NCBI RefSeq assembly: GCF_018131005.1
Contig: NZ_JAFCJK010000001.1
Coordinates: 868,001 to 932,000, forward strand
Direction of reading: 5' to 3'
Source of the DNA: Bradyrhizobium lablabi
GTDB lineage: Bacteria; Pseudomonadota; Alphaproteobacteria; Rhizobiales; Xanthobacteraceae
DNA length: 64,000 nt
The position numbers were made by a program, and so were the translations under genes. The notes below the pieces were generated by a model. It did not search any database, was not told where the DNA came from, and was given only the letters and a program-made list of their open reading frames with translations. Below, piece after piece: positions 46,425 through 56,253 of the stretch (its first letter is position 1; each line of letters begins with the position of its first letter).

Positions 46425-48833
46425 ATGAAGTTCACCCTCTCCTGGCTGAAGGAACATCTCGACACCGACGAGCCGCTCGAGAAGCTCGCAGACAAGCTCA
46501 CCATGATCGGGCTTGAGGTCGAGAGCATCGAGGACAAGGCGAGACAGCTTTCGCCGTTCACGATCGCGCGCGTCATCTCGGCTGAGCAGCATCCGAATGC
46601 GGACCGCTTGCGCGTGTGCATGGTCGACACCGGCGACGGCAGCGCCCCTGTGCAGGTGGTGTGCGGCGCGCCGAATGCGCGTGCCGGCCTGATCAGCGTG
46701 TTTTCGCCACCCGGCAGCTACATTCCCGGCAAGAACATCACGCTCGGCATCGGCACCATCAGGGGCGTCGAGAGCCGCGGCATGCTCTGTTCGGCGGCCG
46801 AACTGCAGATCTCCGAGGACCATGACGGCATCATGGAGCTGCCGGGTGATGCGCCGGTCGGCAAGGGCTATGCGGACTGGGCCGGGCTCGGCGATCCCGT
46901 CATCGAGATCAACCTGACGCCGAACCGGCAGGACTGCGCCGGCGTGCACGGCATCGCTCGCGATCTCTCTGCCGCCGACATGGGGAAGCTCAAGGATCCC
47001 GCAATCAAGCCGATCAAGGGCGAATTCCCCTGTCCCGTGCAGGTGACGGTGGAGGACGCCACGCTTTGCCCGGGCTTTGCGCTGCGCCTGGTACGCGGGG
47101 TGAAGAACGGCCCCTCGCCGGAATGGCTGCAAAAGCGGCTGACCTCGATCGGACTGCGCCCGATCAACGCGCTGGTCGACATCACCAACTTCATGACCTA
47201 TGACCGCGCGCGCCCGCTGCACGTGTTCGACGCCAAAAAGGTGAAGGGCAACCTCACCGTCCGCCGCGCCAGGGACGGCGAGACCTTGCTGGCGCTGGAC
47301 GGCCGTACCTACACGCTCGACAACGGCGTCTGCGTCATTGCCGACGAGCACGGGGTCGAATCGCTCGCCGGCATCATGGGCGGCGAGGCCTCGGGCTGCG
47401 ACGACAACACCACCGACGTGCTGATCGAATCGGCGCTGTGGAACGAGATCAACATCGCTCAGAGCGGCCGCAAGCTCGGCATCAATTCGGATGCGCGCTA
47501 TCGCTTCGAGCGCGGCGTCGACCCGGCGTTCATGGTGCCGGGTCTCGAGCTCGCGACGAAAATGGTCATGGATCTCTGCGGCGGCACGCCGTCGGAGAAT
47601 ATCGTGGTCGGCAAGCGTTTTGGCGAAGACCGCGTGATCGATTTCCCGCTCACCGAGGTCAAGCGCCTCGCCGGGATCGAGGTGCCGCTGGTCGAGATCA
47701 AGCTGATCCTCAGTCGGCTCGGCTTCATGATGGCCGGCAACGGCCCGGTCGTGAAGGTCGCGATTCCCTCCTGGCGCACCGACGTACAGGGCAAGGCCGA
47801 CATCGTCGAGGAGATCGTGCGGATCGTCGGTGTCGACAAGGTGCCGATGACCCCGTTCGAGCGCGGCGAGGAGCCGCGCAAGCCGGTGTTGACGCCGATT
47901 CAGCTCCGCACCCGGCGCGCCAAGCGCGCACTCGCGGCGCGCGGCATCGTCGAAGCCGTGACCTGGTCTTTCATCACCAGGCCCGCGGCTGAACTGTTCG
48001 GTGGCGGACAGGCGGAGCTCGCTCTCGCCAATCCGATCGCCTCCGACATGTCCGACATGCGGCCGAGCCTGCTGCCCGGCCTCGTCGCAGCCGTTCAGGC
48101 GAATATCAACCGCGGCTATCCCGACGTCGCGCTGTTCGAGGTCGGCCAGGTGTTCCGCGGCGACAGACCGGAGGACCAGTTCGTAGCAGCCTCCGGCGTA
48201 CGCCACGGTTATGCATCATCGAAAGGACCAGGACGTCACTGGTCCGGTTCGGCAATCACTGACGCGATGGACGCGAAGGCCGATGCCTTCGCGGTGCTCG
48301 CGGCGGCCGGCGCGCCGATGCAGGCGTTGCAAGTCGTTCCCGGCGGCCCTGCCTGGCTGCATCCCGGACGCTCCGCCACCATCCAGATCGGTCCGCAGAA
48401 CGTGCTCGGCTATTTTGGCGAGTTGCATCCCCGCGCGCTCGAGACGCTTGGCGCCGATGGCCCGATGATCGCTTTCGAGCTGATCCTGGAGCGCATCCCG
48501 GAAGGAAAGCAGAAGGCAACCCGCGCCAGGCCGCCGATCGAGTTCTCCGCGTTCCAGCCGGTGTCGCGCGACTTCGCCTTCATCGTCGATCGCAGCGTCA
48601 AGGCAGGCGACATCGTTCGGTCGGCGCAGAACGTCGACAAGAAGCTGATATCAGGCGTGACCGTGTTCGACGTCTATGAGGGCAAGGGCATCGACCCCGA
48701 CAAGAAGTCGATCGCGATCGCGGTGACGATCCAGCCTCGCGAGAAGACGCTGACCGATCAGGAGATCGACGCGGTCGCCGCCAAGATCGTGGCCGAGGTC
48801 ACGAAGAAGACCGGCGGCACGTTGCGCGGATAA
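46425..48833 (+). CDS. pheT: Phenylalanine--tRNA ligase beta subunit
   Basis: PheT (802 residues), the tRNA-binding and editing subunit. The N terminus [19 protein letters not shown] leads into the OB-fold tRNA-binding domain ([27 protein letters not shown]), then the B3/B4 editing domain ([33 protein letters not shown]). The B5 and catalytic-like domains follow, and the last 90 residues are the FDX-ACB anticodon-binding domain ([16 protein letters not shown]). It belongs to the pheS-ASCH-pheT operon. Confidence 0.97.
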   Translation: MKFTLSWLKEHLDTDEPLEKLADKLTMIGLEVESIEDKARQLSPFTIARVISAEQHPNADRLRVCMVDTGDGSAPVQVVCGAPNARAGLISVFSPPGSYIPGKNITLGIGTIRGVESRGMLCSAAELQISEDHDGIMELPGDAPVGKGYADWAGLGDPVIEINLTPNRQDCAGVHGIARDLSAADMGKLKDPAIKPIKGEFPCPVQVTVEDATLCPGFALRLVRGVKNGPSPEWLQKRLTSIGLRPINALVDITNFMTYDRARPLHVFDAKKVKGNLTVRRARDGETLLALDGRTYTLDNGVCVIADEHGVESLAGIMGGEASGCDDNTTDVLIESALWNEINIAQSGRKLGINSDARYRFERGVDPAFMVPGLELATKMVMDLCGGTPSENIVVGKRFGEDRVIDFPLTEVKRLAGIEVPLVEIKLILSRLGFMMAGNGPVVKVAIPSWRTDVQGKADIVEEIVRIVGVDKVPMTPFERGEEPRKPVLTPIQLRTRRAKRALAARGIVEAVTWSFITRPAAELFGGGQAELALANPIASDMSDMRPSLLPGLVAAVQANINRGYPDVALFEVGQVFRGDRPEDQFVAASGVRHGYASSKGPGRHWSGSAITDAMDAKADAFAVLAAAGAPMQALQVVPGGPAWLHPGRSATIQIGPQNVLGYFGELHPRALETLGADGPMIAFELILERIPEGKQKATRARPPIEFSAFQPVSRDFAFIVDRSVKAGDIVRSAQNVDKKLISGVTVFDVYEGKGIDPDKKSIAIAVTIQPREKTLTDQEIDAVAAKIVAEVTKKTGGTLRG

Positions 48834-48848
48834 CCCGGAGACGGGGCG

Positions 48849-49016
48849 GTATCCTTCCTCTTCTCCTCCGACGTCATCACAAATAGCGTGCTCGCGCTCT
48901 GCGTCGTCGCCTTCGTCTCCGGCACCTCGCGCGGCTTTTCCGGCTTCGGCGCGGCTGATCTGGCTGCGGTCATCGTCGACCTGCCCGCGCTTGATGGCAT
49001 CTTGCGCGGTGGCTAG
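48849..49016 (+). pseudogene. Fragment of a TauE/SafE-type permease
   Basis: In this frame about 56 codons read VSFLFSSDVITNS, then VLALCVVAFVSGTSRGFSGFGAA, and end in TAG at 49014. The second part matches the first helix and the RGFSGFGAA loop of TauE/SafE sulfite-exporter-like permeases. The remaining seven helices are missing, there is no start codon, and the sequence loses similarity after GFGAA. This is a relic left by a deletion between pheT and the MBL gene. Confidence 0.65.
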
Positions 49017-49056
49017 GCTCTGCCTCGCAATAACGAGAAACCCCCGGGAGGCACCG

Positions 49057-50001
49057 ATGATCGACCGCCGCAACGCGTTGAAACTGGCGCTCGGCAGCGC
49101 CGCCCTGCTCGCGGCGCCCGCCGCGCTCGGACAAGCCGCAAAGCCGCGCACCCGCATCGTGTTCCTCGGCACCAAGGGCGGGCCGCGGGTCGGCGTCGGC
49201 GCCTCGAACCCCGCCAATCTCGTCGTCGTCAATGACACGCCGTTCGTGATCGACTGCGGCATGGGTGTCAGCCGCCAGCTCGTCAGCGCGGGCGTACCGA
49301 TCCCTTCCGTGAAATACATCTTCATCAGCCACCATCATTCCGATCACAACCTCGAATACGGCAACCTCGTCTACAACGCCTGGGCGGCCGGCCTGTCGAC
49401 GCCGATCAATTCGTTCGGTCCGAAGGGCATCGAGACGATGACGAAGGAATTTTGGGAGCTCAACAAGTTCGACGTCGAAACCCGAATCGAGGATGAGGGC
49501 CGTCCGGACCCGCGCAAGCTGCTGATCGCCAAGGACATCACGGATGACGGCGTGGTGCTGAAGACATCAGACGTGACGGTCACCGCGTTCCGCACGCCGC
49601 ATCCGCCGATCGTGGACAATTTCGCATACAAGTTCGAGACGCCCGACGGCACTATCGTGTTCTCCAGCGATACCGCCTACAATCCCAGGCTCGCCGAATT
49701 CGCCAGGGGCGCCGACGTGCTGGTCCACGAATGCCTCTATGTTCCGGCGGTCGATCGCCTCGTTCTCAAGACCAAGAACGGCGCGACGCTGAAGAAGCAC
49801 CTGCTCGAGAGCCACACCACGACCGAAGATGTCGGCCGCATCGCCGCCGCGGCGGGCGTGAAGCTACTGGTGATGAGCCATTTCGTCCCCGGCGACGATC
49901 CGCTCGTCACTGACGACAACTGGACCGAAGACGTGAAGAAGAATTTTTCGGGTCGCATCTTGGTGGCCAAGGATTTGATGGAGCTGAAGCTACCGGTGTG
50001 A
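49057..50001 (+). CDS. Metallo-beta-lactamase fold hydrolase with signal peptide
   Basis: A 314-residue MBL-fold protein with an N-terminal export signal containing two arginines (MIDRRNALKLALGSAALLAAPAALG; Tat or Sec). The metal site HHHSDH gives His92, His94, Asp96 and His97, and later HxxP and MSHFVPGDDP segments complete it. The pattern fits arylsulfatase/RNase Z-like periplasmic hydrolases, but the substrate is unknown. The ATG at 49057 follows GGGAGG. A permease relic lies just upstream. Confidence 0.85.
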   Translation: MIDRRNALKLALGSAALLAAPAALGQAAKPRTRIVFLGTKGGPRVGVGASNPANLVVVNDTPFVIDCGMGVSRQLVSAGVPIPSVKYIFISHHHSDHNLEYGNLVYNAWAAGLSTPINSFGPKGIETMTKEFWELNKFDVETRIEDEGRPDPRKLLIAKDITDDGVVLKTSDVTVTAFRTPHPPIVDNFAYKFETPDGTIVFSSDTAYNPRLAEFARGADVLVHECLYVPAVDRLVLKTKNGATLKKHLLESHTTTEDVGRIAAAAGVKLLVMSHFVPGDDPLVTDDNWTEDVKKNFSGRILVAKDLMELKLPV

Positions 50002-50123
50002 GCGGCGGCCAACCTTTTCATCCTCCCCTTCAGTGACTGTGAATCGGAATCTCACCCCCGTCATGCTGACGAGCGCGGCACGCACGTCTCGAAGCACGAC
50101 GGCCGCGGCTTTCGGCCGCGGCA

Positions 50124-51533
50124 TCAATTCATCGGTGACGCTGCTTGGGCCCGTCCGCGCCGCGATCGCTGTTTCGGTGGCGGCGCCTCGGGCGCGACGT
50201 CCCTCAACGCACCAATCCGCCGCAGCGCCGCCTCCGCGGCGCGCTCGCCGCTCTCCCAGGCGCCGTCGATCGTGCCCCACAGCGTTTCATGCGTGGCCTC
50301 GCCGGCGAGATACATGCAGCCGACCGGCTCGGCCAAAGCCCTTCGCGCTTGCTGCGCACCGGGAGCGGCGACCGACATCGCGCCAAGGATGAACGGCGAG
50401 GCGTTCCAGCGCGTCACGCTCGTCTTCTTCACGGCACTGGCGACTTCGCTGCCGTAAAGCTTGCTCAGCCATTCGACCGCGAAGGCGGCCATCGCCTGCT
50501 CGCCCTGCGCCGAGAGATCGCGGCCGAAGGAGCCCGCGACATCGAGCGTGCACAGCGACGAGCCGCCGATATTGGCAAACAGCAATGCCGTCTTGTTCGA
50601 ATTGCTTTGCTCGATGATAACGTCGTCGCGCGCAAGACCCAGCGGATTGCCCGCGACCTGAAGCGCGATGCGGTCGTAGCTCCCGAGGCTGAGCTTGGAA
50701 GCGGCCTCGGTCACGCGCCTGGGCAATTCGGGGTCGAATCTGATGTTGCCGCTTGCGAGAACATTACTCGACACCGTGACGATGGCCGCTCGCGCCTTGA
50801 TCTTGCCGGACGGCGTGTTGACCTCGACGTCGCGATTGCTCCAGGACATGCGCTGCGCCGGCGTCGACAGCGCCAGCGGAAGTTGCTCGCCCAGTTTTGC
50901 GATCAGCGTCCCCAATCCCTGGCGGCAGGCGATCGCGGCGTTGCGATCTTGCGCGCGCGCCTTGTCGACGGAGGACATCTCCTTCAGATCCTTGCCGCTG
51001 AAGCTCGCGCCAAGCAGGAATTCCGTCGTGCCGGTCCAATCGCCGAGATCCTTCGGCAGTGCCGCCGCGCAAGCGACGTCGGACTTGCGCGAGGCATCAT
51101 CGATGGCGCGGCTGGCACGCACCAGGGCTGCGAGAAACTCCTCGGTCTCGCCGGGCCGGGCGTAGCGGCGGCCGATGCGGATCTTCTGGCCCGACGGCAC
51201 GGTGATGATCTCGAGGCCGGCCGCGCGCGCAAGGCGGATCATCGGATTGGTTTCGAGATTATGCATCCAGCGCGCACCGCGATCGAACGGCACCTCGAAG
51301 GTCGCAGCATCGGTCTGGCAGCGCCCGCCGATCCGGTTCGCCGCTTCCACCACGATCGCCTTGCGGTTCGCCGCCGCGATCCGTCGCGCCGCAGCAATGC
51401 CGGCAGCGCCGGCGCCGATCACCACGATATCGGCTTCGCGCGGCGCCGGTGCGGCGAGAACCCGGCCGCCAAGCGCAGGCGCGAGCGCGAGGCCTGCAGA
51501 CGCCGACAGGAAATCGCGGCGGGTGATTGTCAT
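50124..51533 (-). CDS. Flavin monoamine oxidase family protein (Tat-exported)
   Basis: A 469-residue FAD-dependent amine oxidase. A Tat-type signal TRRDFLSASAGLAL is at the N terminus. The dinucleotide-binding motif VIGAGAAGIAAARRIA and the VVEAANRIGGRC segment follow, and the C-terminal YLAGEATHETLWGTIDGAWESGERAA closes the FAD site. The substrate amine is unknown. The last 25 residues are basic and Pro-rich. It is divergent from the C92-like peptidase gene. Confidence 0.9.
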   Translation of the reverse strand: MTITRRDFLSASAGLALAPALGGRVLAAPAPREADIVVIGAGAAGIAAARRIAAANRKAIVVEAANRIGGRCQTDAATFEVPFDRGARWMHNLETNPMIRLARAAGLEIITVPSGQKIRIGRRYARPGETEEFLAALVRASRAIDDASRKSDVACAAALPKDLGDWTGTTEFLLGASFSGKDLKEMSSVDKARAQDRNAAIACRQGLGTLIAKLGEQLPLALSTPAQRMSWSNRDVEVNTPSGKIKARAAIVTVSSNVLASGNIRFDPELPRRVTEAASKLSLGSYDRIALQVAGNPLGLARDDVIIEQSNSNKTALLFANIGGSSLCTLDVAGSFGRDLSAQGEQAMAAFAVEWLSKLYGSEVASAVKKTSVTRWNASPFILGAMSVAAPGAQQARRALAEPVGCMYLAGEATHETLWGTIDGAWESGERAAEAALRRIGALRDVAPEAPPPKQRSRRGRAQAASPMN

Positions 51534-51608
51534 GGCATGGTTTCCGGGGACTTTGCAAAAAATGGAACGCTTCGCGAACTGTGCAGCATCTCACCGTTCA
51601 CAGCAACT

Positions 51609-51678
51609 ATCATGGTAAATCAACCATGATTGATCCGTCATAGGCATGAACTAAATTGAAACGGCTAGCGACCATGAT
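51609..51678. promoter_or_regulatory. ATCATGGT/ACCATGAT sites in a divergent spacer
   Basis: ATCATGGT (51609-51616) and ACCATGAT (51623-51630) form a perfect 8-bp inverted repeat with a six-base spacer, and a third ACCATGAT half-site lies at 51671-51678. The layout suggests a dimeric regulator acting on one or both divergent genes. Confidence 0.45.
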
Positions 51679-51717
51679 AATGGAACACAAGCGGTCGTAG
51701 AGCCGCAGGGAGATTCC

Positions 51718-52605
51718 ATGGGGGTAATGCTCGATACCGTCGGCAAGTTGATTGCGCGCTACCTGGAAAAGGAAATCCGGGGCTATGAGCCGTTCACGCC
51801 GAGCGATCCGGAACATCTGCGCGGCGTCATCCAGCCAGGCGACGTCTTGCTGGTCGAAGGCAACAACCGGATTTCCGGCATCATCAAATATCTCACGCAG
51901 TCGACCTGGTCGCATGCCGCGCTCTATGTCGGGCCGATCGACGGTGCCTTCGAAGCCGACGGCGAACAGCATGTGCTGATCGAGGCCAATATCGGCGAGG
52001 GCGTCACCTCTTCGGCGCTATCAAAATACTATGCCTATCACACGCGCGTTTGCCGCCCGGTCGGACTGTCCTACGAGGATCGCACCACGGTGTGCCGCTA
52101 TGCCATCAACCGCATCGGCTTCGGCTACGACACCAAGAACATCGTCGACCTCGCGCGCTATCTGTTTCCGCTGCCGATCCCGCAGCGCTGGCGGCGGCGC
52201 ATGATTGCGTTCGGTTCGGGTGATCCGACCAAGATCATCTGTTCGGCCCTGATCGCGCAGGCGTTCGACGCGGTGCGCTATCCGATCCTGCCCAAGATCA
52301 CGCGCGCCGCGAGCCGCAAGGCGCGCCGCGAGATCCTGCATATCCGCGATTCTTCGCTCTACATGCCGCGCGACTTCGACATTTCGCCCTATTTCGAGGT
52401 CGTCAAACCCACCATCGTGCAAGGCTTCGATTACACCGCGCTGCACTGGGCCGACAAGCAAAAGCCGCTCCAGGAGGTAGCGGGCGAGTTCAGTGTGTTT
52501 CCAGAAGTCCAGCCGCCGCCGCTTATTGCTGAGGAGATTGACGAAGAGGCGCCGCTTCCGGCTGCGGCTGCGAAAGTGAAGGCCGCGGAGCCGACGTCCG
52601 TTTAA
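51718..52605 (+). CDS. YiiX/YebB-like permuted papain-fold (C92) peptidase
   Basis: A 295-residue protein of the YiiX/C92 group, related to NlpC/P60 but with permuted order. The histidine His66 in TQSTWSHAALYVG comes first, Glu89 in VLIEANIGEGV follows, and Cys175 in KIICSALIAQAF comes last. No clear signal peptide is visible, so a cytoplasmic or lipid-associated site is possible. The C terminus is a Pro/Ala/Glu-rich tail. The natural substrate is unknown. Confidence 0.85.
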   Translation: MGVMLDTVGKLIARYLEKEIRGYEPFTPSDPEHLRGVIQPGDVLLVEGNNRISGIIKYLTQSTWSHAALYVGPIDGAFEADGEQHVLIEANIGEGVTSSALSKYYAYHTRVCRPVGLSYEDRTTVCRYAINRIGFGYDTKNIVDLARYLFPLPIPQRWRRRMIAFGSGDPTKIICSALIAQAFDAVRYPILPKITRAASRKARREILHIRDSSLYMPRDFDISPYFEVVKPTIVQGFDYTALHWADKQKPLQEVAGEFSVFPEVQPPPLIAEEIDEEAPLPAAAAKVKAAEPTSV

Positions 52606-52655
52606 ATGTTTGGTCAAGCTTGATGCATTCCGTCCCACGATTCGAAGGATGCGCT

Positions 52656-52798
52656 ATGGGACAGGTTATAGACGGCGCGCTGCCACGGCGGGGCGGTCCG
52701 TCGAGCAATACAAAATAGTCAAGAGCGACTGAGAGCACTCGCCAAAGGCTCAACCATCCGGCTATTTCCACATCGACATCGCTGAGCTTCAGACCGCG
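52656..52798 (+). pseudogene. Decayed IS481-type transposase
   Basis: Two non-contiguous pieces match the IS481-family transposase pattern known from Bradyrhizobium. After a start MGQV (ATG at 52656), frame 52693-52746 encodes AVRRAIQNSQERLRALAK, the N-terminal HTH. A frame-shifted piece at 52760-52798 encodes GYFHIDIAELQTA, the start of the DDE core. Everything between and after is deleted. The 52606-52933 gap holds no other gene. Confidence 0.7.
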
Positions 52799-52933
52799 CC
52801 GGCGAGCCCTATCCCTATACGTCGCATCACGAACACGCGTTTTGCCCGCCGATTTCGTCCCCGTATAGCATGCGGCGGTTCTGCGAATGTTTTACCCTGG
52901 TCGCATCGACAACGAACGGAGCTGGAATTTTCG

Positions 52934-54682
52934 ATGGCGCGTGCCGCAATGATCTCGCGAAGGCTGTTTGCCGCTCTCCTTGTGGCGACCGCGGTCTCCA
53001 CCACCGCATTCGGGCAGCAGCAGCGCCGCTTCTACGTGCCGCCGGTCGCGGGCTCCGTTCGCAGCGTGGCCGCCGAAGGCGGCATGGTGGTGGCGCAGGA
53101 AAATCTCGCGGCGCGGATCGGGGCCGACATCCTGCGGCAAGGCGGCAATGCGGTCGACGCCGCGGTCGCAACCGGTTTTACGATGGCGGTCACCTATCCG
53201 CGCGCCGGGAATATCGGCGGCGGCGGCTTCATGGTCATCCATCTCGCCGAGCGCAACGAGGACGTCGCGATCGACTATCGCGAGACCGCGCCGCAGACCG
53301 CGACATCCGACATGTTCCTGGGTGCCGACGGCAAGCCCGATCCCGACAAGTCGCGCAACTCCGCGCTCGGCATCGGTGTGCCTGGTACGGTCGCCGGCCT
53401 GGCGCTGGCGCTGGAGAAGTACGGCTCCGGCAAGTTCACGCTGGCGCAGATCCTCAAGCCCGCGATCGATCTGGCGCGCGACGGGTTTGTCGTCACCGAT
53501 GACACCGCTGATACGCTGCCCGACATGTATCGCCGCATGTCACGCTGGCCGAACTCAGCGACCATCTTTTCCCGCGCCGACGGCACGCCGCTGCACGAGG
53601 GCGACCTGCTGATCCAGAGCGATCTGACGGCGACACTGACGGCGATTTGCGAGCAGGGCCCGCGGGCCTTCTACGAGGGCGCGGTCGCCGAACAGCTCGT
53701 CAAGGCCATCAGGGGCGCCGGCGGCATCATCAGCCTCGACGACCTGAAATCCTACCGGGCGGTCATCCGCGCGCCGGTGCGCGGGACCTATCGCGGCTAT
53801 GACATCGTCTCGATGCCGCTGCCGTCATCCGGCGGCATCGTCCTCCTGGAAATCCTGAACATCCTGGAAGGCTTTCCGATGTCCGACATGACGCAGGGCT
53901 CGGCAGCCTCGCTGCATGTCATGATCGAGGCGATGAAGCGCGGCTATGCGGACCGGGCGCGCCTTCTCGGCGATCTCGCCTTTGTCGACGCGCCGACGCA
54001 GATCCTCATCGCCAAGGATTACGCGGCCAAGCAACGCGCCAGCATCGATCTCACGCGCGCCACGCCCTGGGCCGGCTCGCTGGATGCGAGGCCGCTGCGC
54101 GAGGGCAGCAACACCACGCACTATTCCGTCATCGACGCCAAAGGCAACGCGGTCAGCAACACCTACACGCTCAACTTCCCCTATGGCCTCGGCCTGGTCG
54201 CCGAAGGCACCGGCGTGCTGCTCAATAACGAGCTCGACGATTTCACCGCCGCTCCCGGCGCCTCCAATGCCTTCGGCCTGGTCGGCTTCGAGGCCAACCT
54301 GCCCGGTCCGGGCAAGCGGCCATTGTCGTCGATGTCACCGACCATCGTGCTGAAGGACGGCAAGCCGGTGCTGGTGACGGGTTCGCCCGGCGGCAGCCGC
54401 ATCATCTCGGCGGTGACGCAGGTGATCGTCGACGTCATCGACTACCGGATGGACGTCGCCGCCGCCGTCGCAGCGCCTCGGCTGCATCATCAATGGCTGC
54501 CCGATGAAGTCCGGGTCGAGCGCGGCTTTCCCGACGATGTGCTCGCCGAATTGAGGGCCAAGGGCCACAGACTGGTCGAGCCGCTCGGCTATTCCTCCGC
54601 CAATTCGATTCTTGTCACCCCCGACGGCCCGCGTGGCGGGGCGGATCCGCGCACGCGTGGGTCGGAAGCAGCCGCGCAATGA
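52934..54682 (+). CDS. ggt: Gamma-glutamyltransferase
   Basis: GGT (582 residues) cleaves glutathione and other gamma-glutamyl compounds in the periplasm. A signal peptide ends near AFGQ. The precursor self-cleaves before the nucleophilic Thr of GSNTTHYSVID (codons near 54112), and GGGGFMVIHL, SMSPTIVLKDGKPVLVTGSPGGSRII complete the site. Either ATG 52934 or 52949 could be the start. A transposase relic lies upstream. Confidence 0.95.
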   Translation: MARAAMISRRLFAALLVATAVSTTAFGQQQRRFYVPPVAGSVRSVAAEGGMVVAQENLAARIGADILRQGGNAVDAAVATGFTMAVTYPRAGNIGGGGFMVIHLAERNEDVAIDYRETAPQTATSDMFLGADGKPDPDKSRNSALGIGVPGTVAGLALALEKYGSGKFTLAQILKPAIDLARDGFVVTDDTADTLPDMYRRMSRWPNSATIFSRADGTPLHEGDLLIQSDLTATLTAICEQGPRAFYEGAVAEQLVKAIRGAGGIISLDDLKSYRAVIRAPVRGTYRGYDIVSMPLPSSGGIVLLEILNILEGFPMSDMTQGSAASLHVMIEAMKRGYADRARLLGDLAFVDAPTQILIAKDYAAKQRASIDLTRATPWAGSLDARPLREGSNTTHYSVIDAKGNAVSNTYTLNFPYGLGLVAEGTGVLLNNELDDFTAAPGASNAFGLVGFEANLPGPGKRPLSSMSPTIVLKDGKPVLVTGSPGGSRIISAVTQVIVDVIDYRMDVAAAVAAPRLHHQWLPDEVRVERGFPDDVLAELRAKGHRLVEPLGYSSANSILVTPDGPRGGADPRTRGSEAAAQ

Positions 54683-54860
54683 AACACAGGGTTGACGAAG
54701 CGCAAGTCAGCCGGCCGTCCTGAGCCATAGAGATTAGACATAGCGCCGCGTCGATGCGCCTTTGCGCGCGCGGTCACATCGCTATAAATTGGCCGCTCTC
54801 CGTCCTGGTCCGGCCGCGGATGCCAAAGAGCCGGCGACAAGTTCCTCCGAGGAAATGCGC

Positions 54861-56159
54861 ATGAGTACGGCCGAGCCATCCAGGGCAATTGAAGTCGCCG
54901 AGATCGAAGACACAAGCCTCCTCGCCTTCTATCGCGACATGAACCTGCCGGAGCGGCGCACCTTCTGGGCCTGCGCATCGGGCTGGGCGCTCGACGGCAT
55001 GGATTTCATGATCTATCCGCTGGTGATCGGCACGATCATTGCGCTGTGGAAGGTCGATGCCGGCACCGCCGGGCTCGCGGGCACCGTGACGTTGCTGGCG
55101 TCCGCGGTCGGCGGCTGGCTCGGCGGTTATCTCTCCGACCGCATCGGCCGGGTGAAGACGCTGCAGCTCACCATCCTCTGGTTCTCCTTCTTCTCGCTGG
55201 TCTGCGCCGTCGTGCAGAACTTTGAACAGCTGCTGGTCGCGCGAGCACTGCTCGGCCTCGGCTTCGGCGGCGAATGGGCCGCCGGCGCCGTGCTGATGGG
55301 CGAGGCCATCCGCCCGCAATATCGCGGGCGCGCGGTAGGCTCCGTGCAATCCGGATGGGCGGTCGGCTGGGGCCTTGCCGTGCTGGCGCAAGCGGTGCTG
55401 TTCTCGATCCTGCCGGCGGAAAGCGCCTGGCGCTGGATGTTCGTGATCGGCGCGCTGCCCGCGCTGCTCGTGTTTTATCTCCGCCGTTACGTCACCGAGC
55501 CGGAAATCTCCGCCGCGGCGCGGGCGCAGCATCAGGCGTCCGGCGGCGGCCCCGCACTGTGGGAAATCTTTCACGGTCCGATCCTGAAGACCACGATCCT
55601 GGCATCCCTGGTTGGAACCGGCATGCAGGGCGGCTATTACGCGATCACGTTCTGGGTGCCGCGTTTCCTCACCACCGAGCGCAAGCTTTCAGTGGTGGGC
55701 TCGACCGGCTATCTCGCGACCCTGATCATCGGCTCCTTCGTCGGCTATCTCGTCGGCGCCTGGCTGGCCGACCGGATCGGCCGCCGCAACCTGTTCCTGA
55801 CCTTCTCGCTCGGCGCCATCGCCGTGGTGTTGCTCTATACCCAGCTCCCGCTCTCCAACGAGGTGCTTTGGGTGTTGGGCTTCCCGCTCGGCTTCTTCGC
55901 CTCGGGCTATTTCTCTGGCATGGGCGCGTTCCTCACCGAACTCTATCCGACGCGGCTGCGCGGCTCGGGCCAGGGCTTCTGCTACAATTTTGGCCGCGGC
56001 ATCGGCGCGCTGTTCCCGTTCCTGGTCGGTGCGCTCTCGACCACGACGTCGCTTGCCAACGCGATCGCGATCTTCGCGGTGGCGGCCTATGGCGTATTCT
56101 TCATTGCCGCCTACGCGCTGCCCGAGACGCGCGGGCGTGTGCTTCATGCCGACAGCTGA
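54861..56159 (+). CDS. MFS transporter, AAHS-like
   Basis: Twelve-helix major facilitator (432 residues). Helix 1 has GWALDGMDFMIYPLV, motif A is GGYLSDRIGRVKTLQL, and GRALLGLGFGGEWAAGAVLMGEAIRPQYRGRAVGSVQSGWA is typical of aromatic-acid/organic-acid H+ symporters (AAHS/SHS). Substrate unknown. The ATG at 54861 has GAGGAA at six bases; the ATG at 54855 has none. It is followed by an SDR gene. Confidence 0.9.
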   Translation: MSTAEPSRAIEVAEIEDTSLLAFYRDMNLPERRTFWACASGWALDGMDFMIYPLVIGTIIALWKVDAGTAGLAGTVTLLASAVGGWLGGYLSDRIGRVKTLQLTILWFSFFSLVCAVVQNFEQLLVARALLGLGFGGEWAAGAVLMGEAIRPQYRGRAVGSVQSGWAVGWGLAVLAQAVLFSILPAESAWRWMFVIGALPALLVFYLRRYVTEPEISAAARAQHQASGGGPALWEIFHGPILKTTILASLVGTGMQGGYYAITFWVPRFLTTERKLSVVGSTGYLATLIIGSFVGYLVGAWLADRIGRRNLFLTFSLGAIAVVLLYTQLPLSNEVLWVLGFPLGFFASGYFSGMGAFLTELYPTRLRGSGQGFCYNFGRGIGALFPFLVGALSTTTSLANAIAIFAVAAYGVFFIAAYALPETRGRVLHADS

Positions 56160-56183
56160 GGCACGATGACCGCGCGGAGAGAT

Positions 56184-56220
56184 ACCCTCGCCCCAACCCG
56201 ATTCCACAGGGAGCGAGGGT
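56184..56220. repeat. Intergenic repeat (family B) before the SDR gene
   Basis: ACCCTCGCCCCAACCCG...GGGAGCGAGGGT forms an imperfect hairpin with terminal ACCCTCG/CGAGGGT arms. It lies between the MFS and SDR genes. Confidence 0.6.
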
Positions 56221-56253
56221 CGTCGTCTTGTGCGTCCCTCACAGGAGGCTTCC

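Noticed and set aside
46278..48206. A 642-codon open frame antisense to pheT
   Set aside because: It is a shadow of pheT and adjacent genes; its composition is rich in His/Asp/Arg with no domain.
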